Made by a program: the position numbers and the translations under genes. This document shows positions 1 through 8,517 of a stretch of 64,000 bases of DNA, one piece after another. Position 1 is the first letter of the stretch, and each line of letters starts with the position of its first letter. The DNA comes from CAVZBT01 sp963773605 (GTDB taxonomy: Bacteria; Acidobacteriota; UBA6911), in assembly GCA_963773605.1 (NCBI GenBank), contig CAVZBT010000006.1, positions 310,001 to 374,000 on the forward strand, given 5' to 3'. The notes below the pieces were generated by a model, which saw only the letters and a list, made by a program, of their open reading frames with translations, was not told the origin of the DNA and ran no database searches.

Positions 1-3
1 CCC

Positions 4-30
4 GGGCCGCGTCGGGCCGCCGCGGCCCGC
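4..30 (+). repeat. Dispersed intergenic repeat, family A, left end only (cut by window edge)
   Basis: This GC-rich stretch matches the left end of the copy at 12279-12377 (both begin GGGCCGCGTCGG and continue into GCCGCGGCCC). It sits just past the stop codon of aroF. Only the terminal part is present, so it is either a fragment or a copy running off the window. Confidence 0.5.
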
Positions 31-32
31 TC

Positions 33-1049
33 TCACAGGTGTTTCTGCTCTATCGCGAGGTATTTTCTCACCCCGCCCATCATCGCGGCGAAATCGTCAA
101 ACGTGAGGGACTGAGCGCCGTCGGACCAGGCTTCTTCCGGATTGGGATGCACCTCGATCAGCAGCCCGTCCGCCCCGGCAGCCACGGCGCTGCGGGCCAT
201 CGGAGCCACGAGGGAGCGCTTTCCCGTGGCGTGGCTCGGGTCGACGATCACGGGCAGGTGGCTCAGCTCGTTGATGAGCGGGACCGCGGACAGGTCCAGC
301 GTGTTGCGCGTCATCGTCTCGAAGGTCCGGATGCCCCGTTCGCAGAGGATCACGGCGGAGTTCCCCTGAGAGGCGATGTACTCGGCGGACATCAGGAACT
401 CCTTTATGGTCGCGGAGAGTCCCCGCTTGAGCAGCACGGGTTTGGGGAGTTTCCCCACCCGCTTGAGCAGGGCGAAGTTCTGCATGTTGCGTGCGCCGAT
501 CTGCAGGATGTCCGCATACTCGGCGACGAGCTCGACCTGTTCCGGGGTGATCACCTCGGTGCAGATTTTCAGGCCGGTCTGCTCCCTGGCCTCGGCCAGC
601 AGCTTCAGACCCTCTTCCTCGAGCCCTTGGAAGTCGTAGGGGGACGTGCGCGGCTTGTAGGCGCCGCCGCGCAGCACGGTCGCACCCGCGCCACGCACCG
701 CAGCGGCGGTCTCCATGAGCTGCGGCCGGCTCTCGACCGAGCAAGGACCCGCGATCACGACGAACTGATCGCCGCCGAACTCGACTGCGCCGACCGGTAT
801 CCGGGTCCGGTCCGGCCTGAGCTCACGCCCGACAAGCTTGAACGGCTGCCGTATGGCGACGACGCTCTCGACGCCAGGCGCCCCTTCAAGGGCCTGCAGC
901 CCGCTGCGGTTGTTGCCGCTCCCCACCGCGCCGATCACGGTGCGGGTCTCCCCGAAGATCGGGTGGGCGACGTAACCGAAGGACTTGATCCGCTCGCAAA
1001 CGTGCTCGATTTCGGACTTCGATGCCCCGGGTTTCATTGAGATGATCAT
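33..1049 (-). CDS. aroF: 3-deoxy-7-phosphoheptulonate (DAHP) synthase
   Basis: It catalyses the first step of the shikimate pathway, condensing phosphoenolpyruvate and erythrose 4-phosphate in the cytoplasm. The 338-residue protein has an N-terminal ferredoxin-like regulatory domain (about residues 1-70) followed by a TIM barrel. Family motifs are visible: GPCSVES near residue 100, KPRTSPYDFQG, LLKRG, DPSHATGKR near 270 and IEVHP. This layout is the type I-beta subfamily (Thermotoga/Bacillus-like). The start has a G-rich ribosome site (GGGGGT) 5-6 nt upstream. Directly upstream lies a strong terminator preceded by a Phe-rich leader peptide, so the gene appears to be controlled by transcription attenuation in response to aromatic amino acid supply. 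No other aromatic-pathway gene is adjacent. Confidence 0.95.
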   Translation of the reverse strand: MIISMKPGASKSEIEHVCERIKSFGYVAHPIFGETRTVIGAVGSGNNRSGLQALEGAPGVESVVAIRQPFKLVGRELRPDRTRIPVGAVEFGGDQFVVIAGPCSVESRPQLMETAAAVRGAGATVLRGGAYKPRTSPYDFQGLEEEGLKLLAEAREQTGLKICTEVITPEQVELVAEYADILQIGARNMQNFALLKRVGKLPKPVLLKRGLSATIKEFLMSAEYIASQGNSAVILCERGIRTFETMTRNTLDLSAVPLINELSHLPVIVDPSHATGKRSLVAPMARSAVAAGADGLLIEVHPNPEEAWSDGAQSLTFDDFAAMMGGVRKYLAIEQKHL

Positions 1050-1060
1050 GGGTACCCCCA

Positions 1061-1104
1061 GAAAAGAAAAGGGCCCACAACCGTTTCCGGCGGTGGGCCC
1101 TTTT
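1061..1104 (-). terminator. Attenuator terminator of aroF leader
   Basis: On the minus strand an 8-bp perfect stem (GGGCCCAC/GTGGGCCC, plus coordinates 1093-1100 and 1071-1078) encloses a nested CCG-GAAA-CGG hairpin and is followed by TTTTCTTTTC. This is a textbook intrinsic terminator, yet it lies only about 12 nt before the aroF start codon, so it can only act as an attenuator. Its 5' arm (GCCCAC, 1093-1098) can pair instead with GTGGGC at 1130-1135 as an antiterminator. Confidence 0.88.
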
Positions 1105-1126
1105 CGCTGTTGCGATGTGTACAGGA

Positions 1127-1237
1127 CTAGCCCACGCCGGCTCCTATTGGGCTCTTATAAAAGAAAATAAAAAAGACAGGCAGGTGCCGGCTCACGGCTT
1201 GAACATGATCATGATTTTGAGAGCCGAACTTTCGCAT
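1127..1237 (-). CDS. Phe-rich leader peptide controlling aroF
   Basis: A 36-codon frame starts at ATG 1237, about 20 nt after the predicted transcription start, and ends at TAG 1127. Residues 22-27 read FFIFFY, four Phe codons and one Tyr within six codons, just before the first hairpin arm. A ribosome stalled there for lack of Phe-tRNA would cover arm 1 (1148-1153), free arm 2 (1129-1135) to pair with arm 3 (1093-1098) and so block the terminator. This is the geometry of pheA/trp leader attenuation. There is no strong ribosome site before the ATG. A GTG at 1195 would give a 22-residue version with the same control codons. The peptide itself is probably not a functional product. Confidence 0.8.
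   Translation of the reverse strand: MRKFGSQNHDHVQAVSRHLPVFFIFFYKSPIGAGVG
1129..1153 (-). promoter_or_regulatory. Pause/anti-antiterminator hairpin (arms 1:2) of the aroF attenuator
   Basis: AGCCCA (1148-1153, minus strand) pairs with TGGGCT (1129-1134) to form the 1:2 hairpin spanning the end of the leader peptide. Arm 2 overlaps GTGGGC, which is complementary to GCCCAC in the terminator's 5' arm. The two structures are therefore mutually exclusive, as attenuation requires. Confidence 0.78.
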
Positions 1238-1262
1238 AAGCCGCTCGCCGACACCGCGGCGT

Positions 1263-1290
1263 ATCTTATCGTCACCGTCGGGATTGTCAA
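1263..1290 (-). promoter_or_regulatory. Sigma-70-type promoter of the aroF leader
   Basis: On the minus strand a perfect -35 TTGACA (1285-1290) is followed after 16 nt by TAAGAT (1263-1268). This places transcription start near 1256, about 20 nt upstream of the leader-peptide ATG. The position fits an attenuated leader of about 200 nt before aroF. Confidence 0.72.
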
Positions 1291-1331
1291 GCAAAATGGC
1301 GCACGATTTTCGATGTTGCTTCCGCGCGGCA

Positions 1332-1716
1332 TCACCGCCTCCGATAGCGGCGGGGTGTGTAGTCGACGTAACCCCGATCGCGCACAGGCGCTGGACCGGC
1401 ATGGAACCTGTACGGGCGATACACCCGCGCGGGAGCAGAGTACCGGGACGGGTGCCGCCAGGCGATAGGGGCGGTGAGGATAGACGCCGTAGCCGGCCGC
1501 GTGAGGCAGCGATAGGGGCCGTACCCGAAAATAGGCCGGCGAGTACGGGCGAAAGGCGTAGTACGGCCTGAACCGAGGGTACGGGCGGCAGTAATAGTAG
1601 GGTCTGCCGTGGTCCAGGGTGAACCCGAACGAAAAACGAAAAGCGCCGGCCTGGGCGGGGACGACCCCGCCCAGCCTCGCCGCAAGAACCAGACCGCACG
1701 CAAGGGCCCCTTTCAT
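1332..1716 (-). CDS. Small secreted Tyr/Arg/Pro-rich protein, frameshifted
   Basis: The reading frame from 1716 begins with a signal peptide (MKGALACGLVLAARL, cleavage after AQA) and continues with repeated Arg-Pro-Tyr-Tyr units. Near 1455 the low-complexity composition moves to another frame, which ends in VDYTPRRYRRR at 1332. I read this as one secreted basic, tyrosine-rich protein of about 125 residues interrupted by a single indel. The frame from 1716 without the shift would run to 1192 but loses the composition and would overlap the aroF promoter. No family is recognised. It could be a real short envelope protein or a decaying gene. Confidence 0.45.
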
Positions 1717-1744
1717 GGGTTCCCCCCGGCCCGATGATCCCCAG

Positions 1745-2666
1745 TCATGCAGACGCCGCGGGCTGCTTGCGGCCGGGCTCCTGATTCGGATTCTGGAGCA
1801 ACTGGATGAACTTCTCGACCGGCGGCGTCAGCGATTTCTTGTGCTTCAGGATGGCGCCCAGCGGCCGAAGGAAATTCTGCCGGCTGAAGTTCACCTGCAC
1901 GAGAGAGCCGGACTGGACTTCACGCTGGACGCTGAGTTGAGGAACGATGGAGATGCCCGCGCCGATTTCCACGCTGCGCTTGATCGTTTCGATGTTGTCG
2001 AACTCCATCACCACGCTGCACGCGGACCCCGTTGTCCTGCAGGATCTGGTCGATCGCGTGTCGGCTCGGAATGTCCTTTTCGAACGCGACGAAATCCTGC
2101 CCGCTCCAGCTTCTGAATGTGTACGTGGCGGTGCCGCGCAAACGGGTGCTCGGGCGCGCAGATCAGTATCAGCCGGTCCGCGGGGAGCGACACGATTTCG
2201 ATGCCCTTGCGCGGCTTGGGGTAGGGCACGATCCCGAGGTCGACCGCCTCCCGGATGCAGTCCTCGTACACCCGGTTGGCGCGGCTGTACTCGACGTGCA
2301 GGTTCACCTTGGGGTAGGTCTTCAGGAAGGTCTTCACGACCCTGGACAGCTCGTACAGGCCCACGCTGTAGATCGTGGCCACCCGGACGATGCCCGCCAT
2401 TTCCTGGCCGATCGACTTCATTTCCAGCTGCGCCGAGTTGAACCGGTCGAGGATTTCCCGCGCCGCCTCGTGCAGGATGCGCCCCGCTTCGGTGGTCGAG
2501 ACCGAGCGCCCGTCGCGGACGAGCAGTGGCGTTTCGAAGCCGGTTCTCCAGCGCCTTGATCTGCTGGCTCACCGCAGATCTGCGTGACGTAGTTGCGCAC
2601 CGCCGCTTGCGAGAAGCTGCGGCTCTCCACCAGATCGCAAAACACCTTGAGGGTCTCTATCTGCAT
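1745..2666 (-). CDS. LysR-family transcriptional regulator, multiply frameshifted
   Basis: It should bind DNA through an N-terminal winged helix-turn-helix and sense a small molecule through a periplasmic-binding-like domain. The HTH segment (QIETLKVFCDLVESRSFSQA, then AVSQQIKALE) and the effector domain segments (VRVATIYSVGLYELSRVV, LICAPEHPFA, FDNIETIKRSVEIGAGISIV) are all present but lie in different frames. At least four indels are needed, for example an extra A near 2583 and an extra C in CTTCGAA near 2537. Overall length of about 306 residues is normal for the family. The effector half resembles CbbR/CysB-like members. The target is unknown, since no divergent operon adjoins it. It may be an intact gene with sequence errors or a pseudogene. 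Confidence 0.75.
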
Positions 2667-2988
2667 ATCGCCCCGCTCGTCGTAACGAATACCGCGTTAT
2701 CCGTTCTGCCGCCGGAACCCTCGCCGACTGCCCATCGACATAAGCGTCCCTGATCCCTTTGATCAAAGGAATTCATTTCACTTATTTTGCACCGAAGCCT
2801 ATAGTTTTGTCGAATCATAAATGCTGTTGCTTGATGTGTGTGGCTCTGGACCCGAGAGCTCACCGGCCTCAATTCATCTATTCATATCGCAGAGGCGACA
2901 GGAGATCCGGCAGGCTCCAGCCGGGTCTCGTGCACTGATTATCGGGATGCCGCATTTGTTACTGGGAGAGATGCGACATGCCACCGCC
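2667..2988. other. Gene-free stretch between lysR start and the M61 peptidase end
   Basis: No convincing coding frame was found. The first 150 bp should hold the lysR promoter, and the region around 2770-2820 is AT-rich. The right end runs into the terminator at 2989-3017. Nothing else was recognised. Confidence 0.4.
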
Positions 2989-3017
2989 AAGGGGCGCTCC
3001 TGAGGAGCGCCCCTTTT
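2989..3017. terminator. Bidirectional-looking intrinsic terminator
   Basis: A 12-bp perfect inverted repeat (AAGGGGCGCTCC / GGAGCGCCCCTT) with a 3-nt loop is flanked by A and T runs on both sides. It lies about 65 bp beyond the stop of the M61 peptidase gene on the minus strand and is the natural end of that transcript. Confidence 0.75.
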
Positions 3018-3081
3018 GATGGTGCCGGGGAGACGCGGCTTCTGCGACACCGAATCGCCCGGGACACCCCTGCCTTTGCCC

Positions 3082-4842
3082 CTACCAGGAAGCGCGCAGC
3101 CACCGCGCGTAGACTTCTTTCTGGTCGTCGGACGGGTCTGGCATCCTGGTTATCTTGTACTCCTCCAGGGGCTTTGGTCCGGTCACTACCCTGAAGCGCC
3201 GCACGACCCCGTTGCGGCACACGAGCAGCTCTACGCCGGTTCCGGGCCCGGCCTCCTCGATTCGAGCGGGCAGTGTATCCAGCGAGACCCGGAAGTCGTT
3301 GACGGCCAGGATCTCGTCGTTGACGCTCAGCCCCCACTCGTATGCGGGAGAGCCCGCCGGCACGCCGACGACCATCGCTCGGCCCTCAACGGTCTGGGCA
3401 GCAATGCCCAGGTAGCCGCGCGCGCCTCCGTCCTCCGACGCCGGGGGGACATCGAACTTCAACCCGGCATACCCCAGAAAGCGTTCATAATCGAGCTCGC
3501 GGGTCCCGTAGATGTATTCTGCGAAAATCTCCGCCAGGGACCCCCCGGCCGCATGCTCGAACGCCTGCTGAAGCTCAGGCTCGGTGAATCCCCGGTGTAA
3601 GTTTTTGTAATACTCGCCATAGAGGAACCTCATCACGTCATCGAGGCTCGACCCCGGCTTGCGGTGTCGGATCTCGAGGTCCAGCACCATCGCAATGAGC
3701 GCCCCCTTGGTGTAATACGAGATGGTGGCATTCTGCGAGTGCGGGTCCTGGCGATAGAACTTGATCCACGCGTCGTAACTCGCGTCCGCGACGGATTCGA
3801 CCAGGCGCCCCGGGGTTTCCTGGACCGATTTGATCGTCCGGGAGAGTTCTTCGAGGTATTCCTGCGGCGTGACGAGCCCGGTGCGTCGCATGAGCTGATC
3901 GGCGTAGTATTCCGTCAGGCCCTCGGAAAACCACAGCAGGCGGGTGTAATTCTCAGTTCTGTAATCGAAGGGTCCCAAGGTGGCAGGCCGGATTCTCTTG
4001 ATGTTCCAGGCGTGGAATAACTCGTGGGCGGCGAGATTCAGAAATTTCTTGTAACTGCTGTCGGGCCGGAACGTCCACCGGTTCACCTGCAGCGCGGTCG
4101 AGTTCATGTGCTCCAGGCCGCCGCCCCCTTCCTGCAGCAAAGAAATCAGGAACACATAATCGCGGTAGGGGATTTCACCGGTGACGGCGGCGGCTTCCGC
4201 CGCGATCTTCTGCAGGTCGGAGCACAGCCGCTCCGGATCGACGTTGCCCTCGCCGTACAGCGACACGAGGTGAGGTACGCCGTCGACGAAAAACCCGTAT
4301 TCGCGCTGTCGGCCGATTTCGATCGGACAGTCGACGAGCGTGTCGAAATCGGGTGCATAGAACGCGCCTGTTCCGTCGGGCGCCCGATCCAGCCCGGTCG
4401 AGACCCGGTCCCACTCGGGGGGAGTCTCGATGTGCAGCAGGCAGGGGGATCCCTGACGCCCCTGGACGTACATGAACACGCTTGCGGCGTTGACGAAGCC
4501 GTGCGTGTCGTCCAGACAACTCGTTCGAACCGACACCTCGAACGCGTAAACCCTGTACCTGGCGGTCACGCTGCCGGGGCGCCCGGGATGAATCCGCCAG
4601 ACGTTCTTGCTCGCCTTTTCCCACCGGAGCGGCGCTTCGGCATCGTCAAACGCCGCGAACTCCTGGACGTTGCGGGCGAACTCGCGGACCACGTAGGATC
4701 CGGGGGTCCAGACCGGCATCACCAGGTCCACGGGCTGCGCGCCGGTTTCCGGAACAACCAGGGTGACCTCGAAGTAGTGCGTCCAGGGCTGGGGCATCGC
4801 CAGGTGGATGTGGATCGGCATGGGTGCGGTGTATGTGTCCAT
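3082..4842 (-). CDS. M61-family metallopeptidase with PDZ domain
   Basis: Predicted zinc aminopeptidase of the glycyl aminopeptidase (M61) family. An N-terminal beta domain leads to the catalytic domain with HELFHAWN near residue 277 (HExxH zinc site) and the downstream glutamate in FSEGLTEYYADQL. A PDZ domain occupies about residues 470-550 (GYLGIAAQ through VVTGPKPL). No signal peptide is evident, so it may be cytoplasmic. Length (about 586 residues) is normal. ATG 4842 was chosen. A GTG at 4872 or the ATG at 4819-4821 (MPIHIHLAMPQP, the usual family start) are alternatives. The frame is intact across 1.8 kb, in contrast to the lysR gene nearby. Confidence 0.92.
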   Translation of the reverse strand: MDTYTAPMPIHIHLAMPQPWTHYFEVTLVVPETGAQPVDLVMPVWTPGSYVVREFARNVQEFAAFDDAEAPLRWEKASKNVWRIHPGRPGSVTARYRVYAFEVSVRTSCLDDTHGFVNAASVFMYVQGRQGSPCLLHIETPPEWDRVSTGLDRAPDGTGAFYAPDFDTLVDCPIEIGRQREYGFFVDGVPHLVSLYGEGNVDPERLCSDLQKIAAEAAAVTGEIPYRDYVFLISLLQEGGGGLEHMNSTALQVNRWTFRPDSSYKKFLNLAAHELFHAWNIKRIRPATLGPFDYRTENYTRLLWFSEGLTEYYADQLMRRTGLVTPQEYLEELSRTIKSVQETPGRLVESVADASYDAWIKFYRQDPHSQNATISYYTKGALIAMVLDLEIRHRKPGSSLDDVMRFLYGEYYKNLHRGFTEPELQQAFEHAAGGSLAEIFAEYIYGTRELDYERFLGYAGLKFDVPPASEDGGARGYLGIAAQTVEGRAMVVGVPAGSPAYEWGLSVNDEILAVNDFRVSLDTLPARIEEAGPGTGVELLVCRNGVVRRFRVVTGPKPLEEYKITRMPDPSDDQKEVYARWLRASW

Positions 4843-4901
4843 AGGGCGTCTCGTACTCGGCGTTTCTACCACACTATCGCGGCACGGTCACCATTCTACG
4901 G

Positions 4902-4988
4902 AGTGGGCGGGGGCGGCCCGACCTGCCCCAATGAGCTACAACCACAAGGTCGAGCAGAACCCCGAGCCGCGCCGGGCCGACGCGGCGT
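4902..4988 (-). repeat. Dispersed intergenic repeat, family A
   Basis: In the reverse orientation this copy reads CCGCGTCGGCCC ... TTCTGCTCGA ... GTAGCTCATTGGGGC ... CCGCCCACTCC, matching the copy at 12279-12377 at both ends and in the middle. It lies between divergent genes. Confidence 0.65.
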
Positions 4989-5085
4989 GATTGGAGATCG
5001 TACCAGGTTCAAGTGAGCCCAACCCTTTACTGCTGTACAGGCGTCGGTCCGCGGACGTACTCTTACGTTGAGGGTCAGGCCGACT

Positions 5086-5997
5086 ATGCCCTGGACACTT
5101 GTTTTCTGGATCCTCTCCCTGTCATCTCCCCCCACGGCGGTGGTTCCCCCGAACACTCCGCTCGACACACCCGCGGAGATCGTCGACGTTTGGCTCCGGT
5201 TTCACGAAACTCAATTGTGCCAGGACCTGGACGCCAAGTTCGTCTTCCATCCCAAGGGTCTCGAGGTGTGGTGCGTCGTGCAGGACGAGAAGGTTTTCGA
5301 AAAATTCACAGCCCTGCTCGATCCGCTGCGCTCCGCCTTCCAGGTCGATGTGTACCCGACTCGACTTCCACAGGAGAAGAAAACCGCCGACGATCGAGAT
5401 CCGCCGCCCAGCCTCTGGAACAACTCGGAGTTGCGGAATTACCTGCAGAACTCCCTGCAGAACTCCCATGATCCCCCGATAGCTGCGCCCACGGGAAGGG
5501 AGAGCGATCCAGACTATTTCCTGAAACTGCGTCTTTTCATGTTTGGCGAACAGACGCTCGAGTACGAGAGGAAAATGGGGCGCTACGGGGCCGATCTGCC
5601 GGCGCTGGCGTACGCGGGGTCGGGATCCGGGGTCACCCCGGAACAGAAAGCCCGGGCGAGTGCGGTGGCGGCTCAGCACGTCCAGGAACTGGAGAAATAC
5701 GCACGGCGGCTCGGCGAGAACATGCAGCAGGCGCTTCCCAAAGTGCCCGGGAAAAACCGGTCCAGAGGCGCGGCGGCCGAGCCGCGTGCCCCCCGTCTGC
5801 CGATCACGGATGCCGCGCTCCAGTTGGCCAGGCTCGTGCAAAACACGGGGCGACGCGTCTTGCGTTTCCTGAACCCTGAGCTCCACACGGTGGGGTTGGC
5901 CGATTTGAAAGAGCCCAGCCTGCTCGAATCCATCCGCGAGGTCCGCAGCAAATCATCCGAGTTCCGTGAAACCATCAGGGAGTCGCCCCCCCGTTGA
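5086..5997 (+). CDS. Hypothetical exported protein
   Basis: This 303-residue protein of unknown function begins with a hydrophobic segment (MPWTLVFWILSLS) likely to be a signal peptide or anchor. The rest is charged and probably helical, with a proline-rich linker around residues 110-130, a long amphipathic segment (EQKARASAVAAQHVQELEKY) that could form a coiled coil, and a basic stretch near residue 230. The frame is intact and has coding-like composition. ATG 5086 is preferred over the in-frame TTG 18 bp upstream. It converges on the gene ending at 6019, leaving only 21 bp between stops. No domain was recognised. Confidence 0.65.
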   Translation: MPWTLVFWILSLSSPPTAVVPPNTPLDTPAEIVDVWLRFHETQLCQDLDAKFVFHPKGLEVWCVVQDEKVFEKFTALLDPLRSAFQVDVYPTRLPQEKKTADDRDPPPSLWNNSELRNYLQNSLQNSHDPPIAAPTGRESDPDYFLKLRLFMFGEQTLEYERKMGRYGADLPALAYAGSGSGVTPEQKARASAVAAQHVQELEKYARRLGENMQQALPKVPGKNRSRGAAAEPRAPRLPITDAALQLARLVQNTGRRVLRFLNPELHTVGLADLKEPSLLESIREVRSKSSEFRETIRESPPR

Positions 5998-6018
5998 GGC
6001 TGCGGCGTCTGCCCGGGG

Positions 6019-7113
6019 TCAGCGCACCAGGCCGCGCGCAGCGATCGGCCAGCGCTCCACGATGGTATCGCTCCGGGCGCCCCAAAGTTCGTTGTGCAGG
6101 TTGACGGCGGTGCAGACGTGGTTCGGGATGAAGCGCAACCGGTCGCCGATCCGGAAACGGTGCGTCGTTCCGTCGACATTCACGTGCCCATGCTCCTCGG
6201 ACATCGACTCGAGCTGCACCTCGGGGTGGTCGACGAGATACCCGAATCCCTGCCCTTCGCCGCCCCGCAGCCGGTCGCTCGAGAAGGTTTTGGAACCGCC
6301 GTCGATGACGACCCTCCCTTTGACCGCCGTGCTGACGACGGTCGTGTGCACCGTCAGGGCGCAGCGGTCCAGCCCGATGGCCCCGATGGTGACCGTATTC
6401 ATGTCGTTGTAGACGTAGGTGCCCGGTCTGATCTCGGTGACCGTCTTCATCACGTGGCTGCGGTACGCCGTCGGTGTCGAGCCGCCGCTCACCACCGGCA
6501 CCTCCACGCCCGAGCGGAACAGGCAGTCCTGAGCCTCGCGCAGGCGGGCGTCAATGGCCTCGAGCAGCGGGATCTGTTCGGCAGGGGTGGCCCGGATGTG
6601 CCCAGGGAAGCAGAGGAATCCGGCAAAGGTGACATTGGGCAACCGGGAGATGCCTTGCGCGAGCGTCACCAGTTCGGCGGTGCTCTGCACGCCGCAGCGG
6701 CGCAGGCCGGCATCCATCTCGGCGAGGAGGCGGATCCGGACGCCGGCCGCAGAAACCGCGCGGGAGATCCCTTCCGCGACTTCCAGCGCATCGGTGGCGA
6801 CCGTCACGCGCGAGTTCTTGCAGAGGGCGGCAAGTCGCTCGAGCTTCGGGGCACCGACGATCGGGTAGGCGATAAGAATGTCGTCGAATCCCGCGCCGGC
6901 CATCAGCTCGGCTTCGCCTATTTTCGCCACCGTGATGCCGCAGGCACCGGCAGCCAGCTGCATGCGGGCAATGGCCGGAATCTTGTGGGTTTTGGTGTGC
7001 GGGCGCAGCGCGATCCCGTGCCCGGAACAGTAGCTCGCCATCTCGGCGATGTTCTGCTCCAGTGTGTCGAGGTCAACAACCAGCGCGGGCGTGTCCAGTT
7101 CCGAAATGTGCAT
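6019..7113 (-). CDS. D-serine dehydratase-like / D-threonine aldolase family PLP enzyme
   Basis: A fold-type III (alanine-racemase-like) PLP enzyme acting on a D-amino acid, either D-threonine aldolase or D-serine dehydratase. The N-terminal barrel carries LRPHTKTHK with the PLP lysine (about residue 40), followed by ITVAKIGEAE. The C-terminal beta domain has FIPNHVCTAVNLHNELW. The His-x-Cys pair in that motif is the zinc site of eukaryotic-type D-serine dehydratases. ATG 7113 gives a normal 364-residue protein and has AGGAGAGGAG just upstream. A longer frame to 7356 adds unrelated sequence. No signal peptide. It stands alone, so the substrate cannot be decided from context. Confidence 0.88.
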   Translation of the reverse strand: MHISELDTPALVVDLDTLEQNIAEMASYCSGHGIALRPHTKTHKIPAIARMQLAAGACGITVAKIGEAELMAGAGFDDILIAYPIVGAPKLERLAALCKNSRVTVATDALEVAEGISRAVSAAGVRIRLLAEMDAGLRRCGVQSTAELVTLAQGISRLPNVTFAGFLCFPGHIRATPAEQIPLLEAIDARLREAQDCLFRSGVEVPVVSGGSTPTAYRSHVMKTVTEIRPGTYVYNDMNTVTIGAIGLDRCALTVHTTVVSTAVKGRVVIDGGSKTFSSDRLRGGEGQGFGYLVDHPEVQLESMSEEHGHVNVDGTTHRFRIGDRLRFIPNHVCTAVNLHNELWGARSDTIVERWPIAARGLVR

Positions 7114-7334
7114 GGGGATCTCCTCTCCTGGGGAGAAATCGTAGTGTACTGCATTCGCGCCGGCCAGGGGAAGAAACAGCAATCCACCGCAGTCCTCGCC
7201 CACGGATCCAGTGGAAACGGAGCCGAGGTTACCGCACTTCCTGCCTTGCTTCAAAATTGCTTGCGGCAAACCTGGTGGGGGAGGCATTATCAGCGATTCC
7301 GGAAGGAGGAAGGTGTGTCGGAGGTGTTTGAATG

Positions 7335-7921
7335 CACGTTGGGCGTACCGCTGCACCCGAGACCGGGGCGGAACTCCCCGCGAACACTCCCGGAGAGCTT
7401 TGCTGCCGGGGGTACAACACGATGAAGGGCTACTACAAAATGCCCCAGGAAACCGAGCTGGCCATCGACGTGGAGGGGTAGCTCCGCACGGGGGACACGG
7501 CGCTGCGCACCGACGACGGCTACTACAAGATCACCGGGAGGCTGAAGGACCTGATCATCCGCGGAGGCGAGAGCAGCTAAAGGAGGTCGAGGATTTCCTT
7601 CACGGGATGCCCGGGATCCGCGACGTGCAGATCGTCGGGGTGCAGAGCGAAAAATACGGCGAAGAGGTCGCCGCCTACGTCCAGCTGCACAAGAACGTCG
7701 CCCTGGAACCGGGCGACATCGAGGACTTCTGCCGTGGCAAAATCGCCAGGTATAAAATCCCCAAGTACGTGTTCTTCGTCGATTCGTTCCCGATGACCAC
7801 CAGCGGCAAAGTGAAGAAATTCCAGCTCCGTGAGGACGCGGCCGCCCGGCTCGCCGAAACGCGCAGCAGAGCCGGCTCGTCGGCCCTGTCCCTCAACCGG
7901 CCCCAAACTGCCGGAACATGA
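7335..7921 (+). pseudogene. Relic of an acyl-CoA synthetase (AMP-binding enzyme), C-terminal part
   Basis: The translation matches the C-terminal third of fatty-acyl-CoA/AMP ligases: GELCCRGYNTMKGYYKMPQE, LRTGDTA, DDGYYKITGRLKDLIIRGGE, KEVEDFLHGMPGIRDVQIVG, PKYVFFVDSFP and the catalytic lysine motif TSGKVKKFQLRE. The highly conserved Trp before LRTGD is a TAG stop near 7482 (TGG to TAG). A further indel or small deletion destroys the stretch after RGGE near 7578. The N-terminal two-thirds are absent, as the region before 7335 belongs to the upstream intergenic space. This is a truncated, inactivated gene, and its end overlaps the stop of the gene on the opposite strand. Confidence 0.85.
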
Positions 7922-8420
7922 ACTGGTAGAAAGGGTCCGACGTGTACTCACGCACCCAGTTCAACGACACGACACACCTGTCGAACTTGTCGGACAGCTT
8001 GCGGTACACCATGGTGCGCCACCAGTGGCTCTCCAGCTGCCCGGCCACACGGTAACCGATTCGGCCGGTATCTTCGTACCAGGACGGCGAAAAGGCGCGC
8101 CGCGGCCGCGTAATGAACTCGGGGAACATACCCAGCATGAAAAGCGAGTAGTCCCCCAGGTGTTTGAAATAGGTCTTCTTTTCGGGCATTTCCGAGTCCG
8201 AGGCCTGCCGGATCAGATCGACCAGGCTTTCAGGCCGTTTCCCATCGGGATCCTGCAGACCGTGCAGGTTCTCGATGAACATAAAGTCGACCAACAGGTC
8301 CGCAAGGTAGAGCAAGAGGTCCGTGTCGTGCAGGCTGGCCTGCGCCAGCCCCCTTTCCGTCAAAGTCCGGAAAAGCTGTTTGACGGGATGGCTCTCGGGA
8401 AAATCCGTAGCGCTCTTCAT
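7893..8420 (-). CDS. Conserved-looking hypothetical protein
   Basis: A 175-residue soluble protein with no signal peptide. It is rich in aromatic residues (WYEDTGRIGYRVAGQ, ESHWWRTMVYRKLSDKFD, YQFMFRQFG) and predicted helical, with a hydrophobic segment LLLYLADLLVDFMF around residue 40. The frame is intact. Its 3' end overlaps the ligase relic by about 29 bp, suggesting that the relic was truncated by or against this gene. I do not recognise the family. It might be a small enzyme or adaptor. Confidence 0.65.
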   Translation of the reverse strand: MKSATDFPESHPVKQLFRTLTERGLAQASLHDTDLLLYLADLLVDFMFIENLHGLQDPDGKRPESLVDLIRQASDSEMPEKKTYFKHLGDYSLFMLGMFPEFITRPRRAFSPSWYEDTGRIGYRVAGQLESHWWRTMVYRKLSDKFDRCVVSLNWVREYTSDPFYQFMFRQFGAG

Positions 8421-8517
8421 GTTTTCGATAGATCGACCCTCCTGACCCTCCGGTACTGGCCTGGACGCCCAGGAACGAAAGCAATTCGCGGACCTATTTT
8501 GGCCGGCGTAGGGGGGG

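Noticed and set aside
1127..1237. A T-box or protein-binding leader for aroF
   Set aside because: No T-box core sequence was found. The aromatic codons and mutually exclusive hairpins are explained by ribosome-mediated attenuation.
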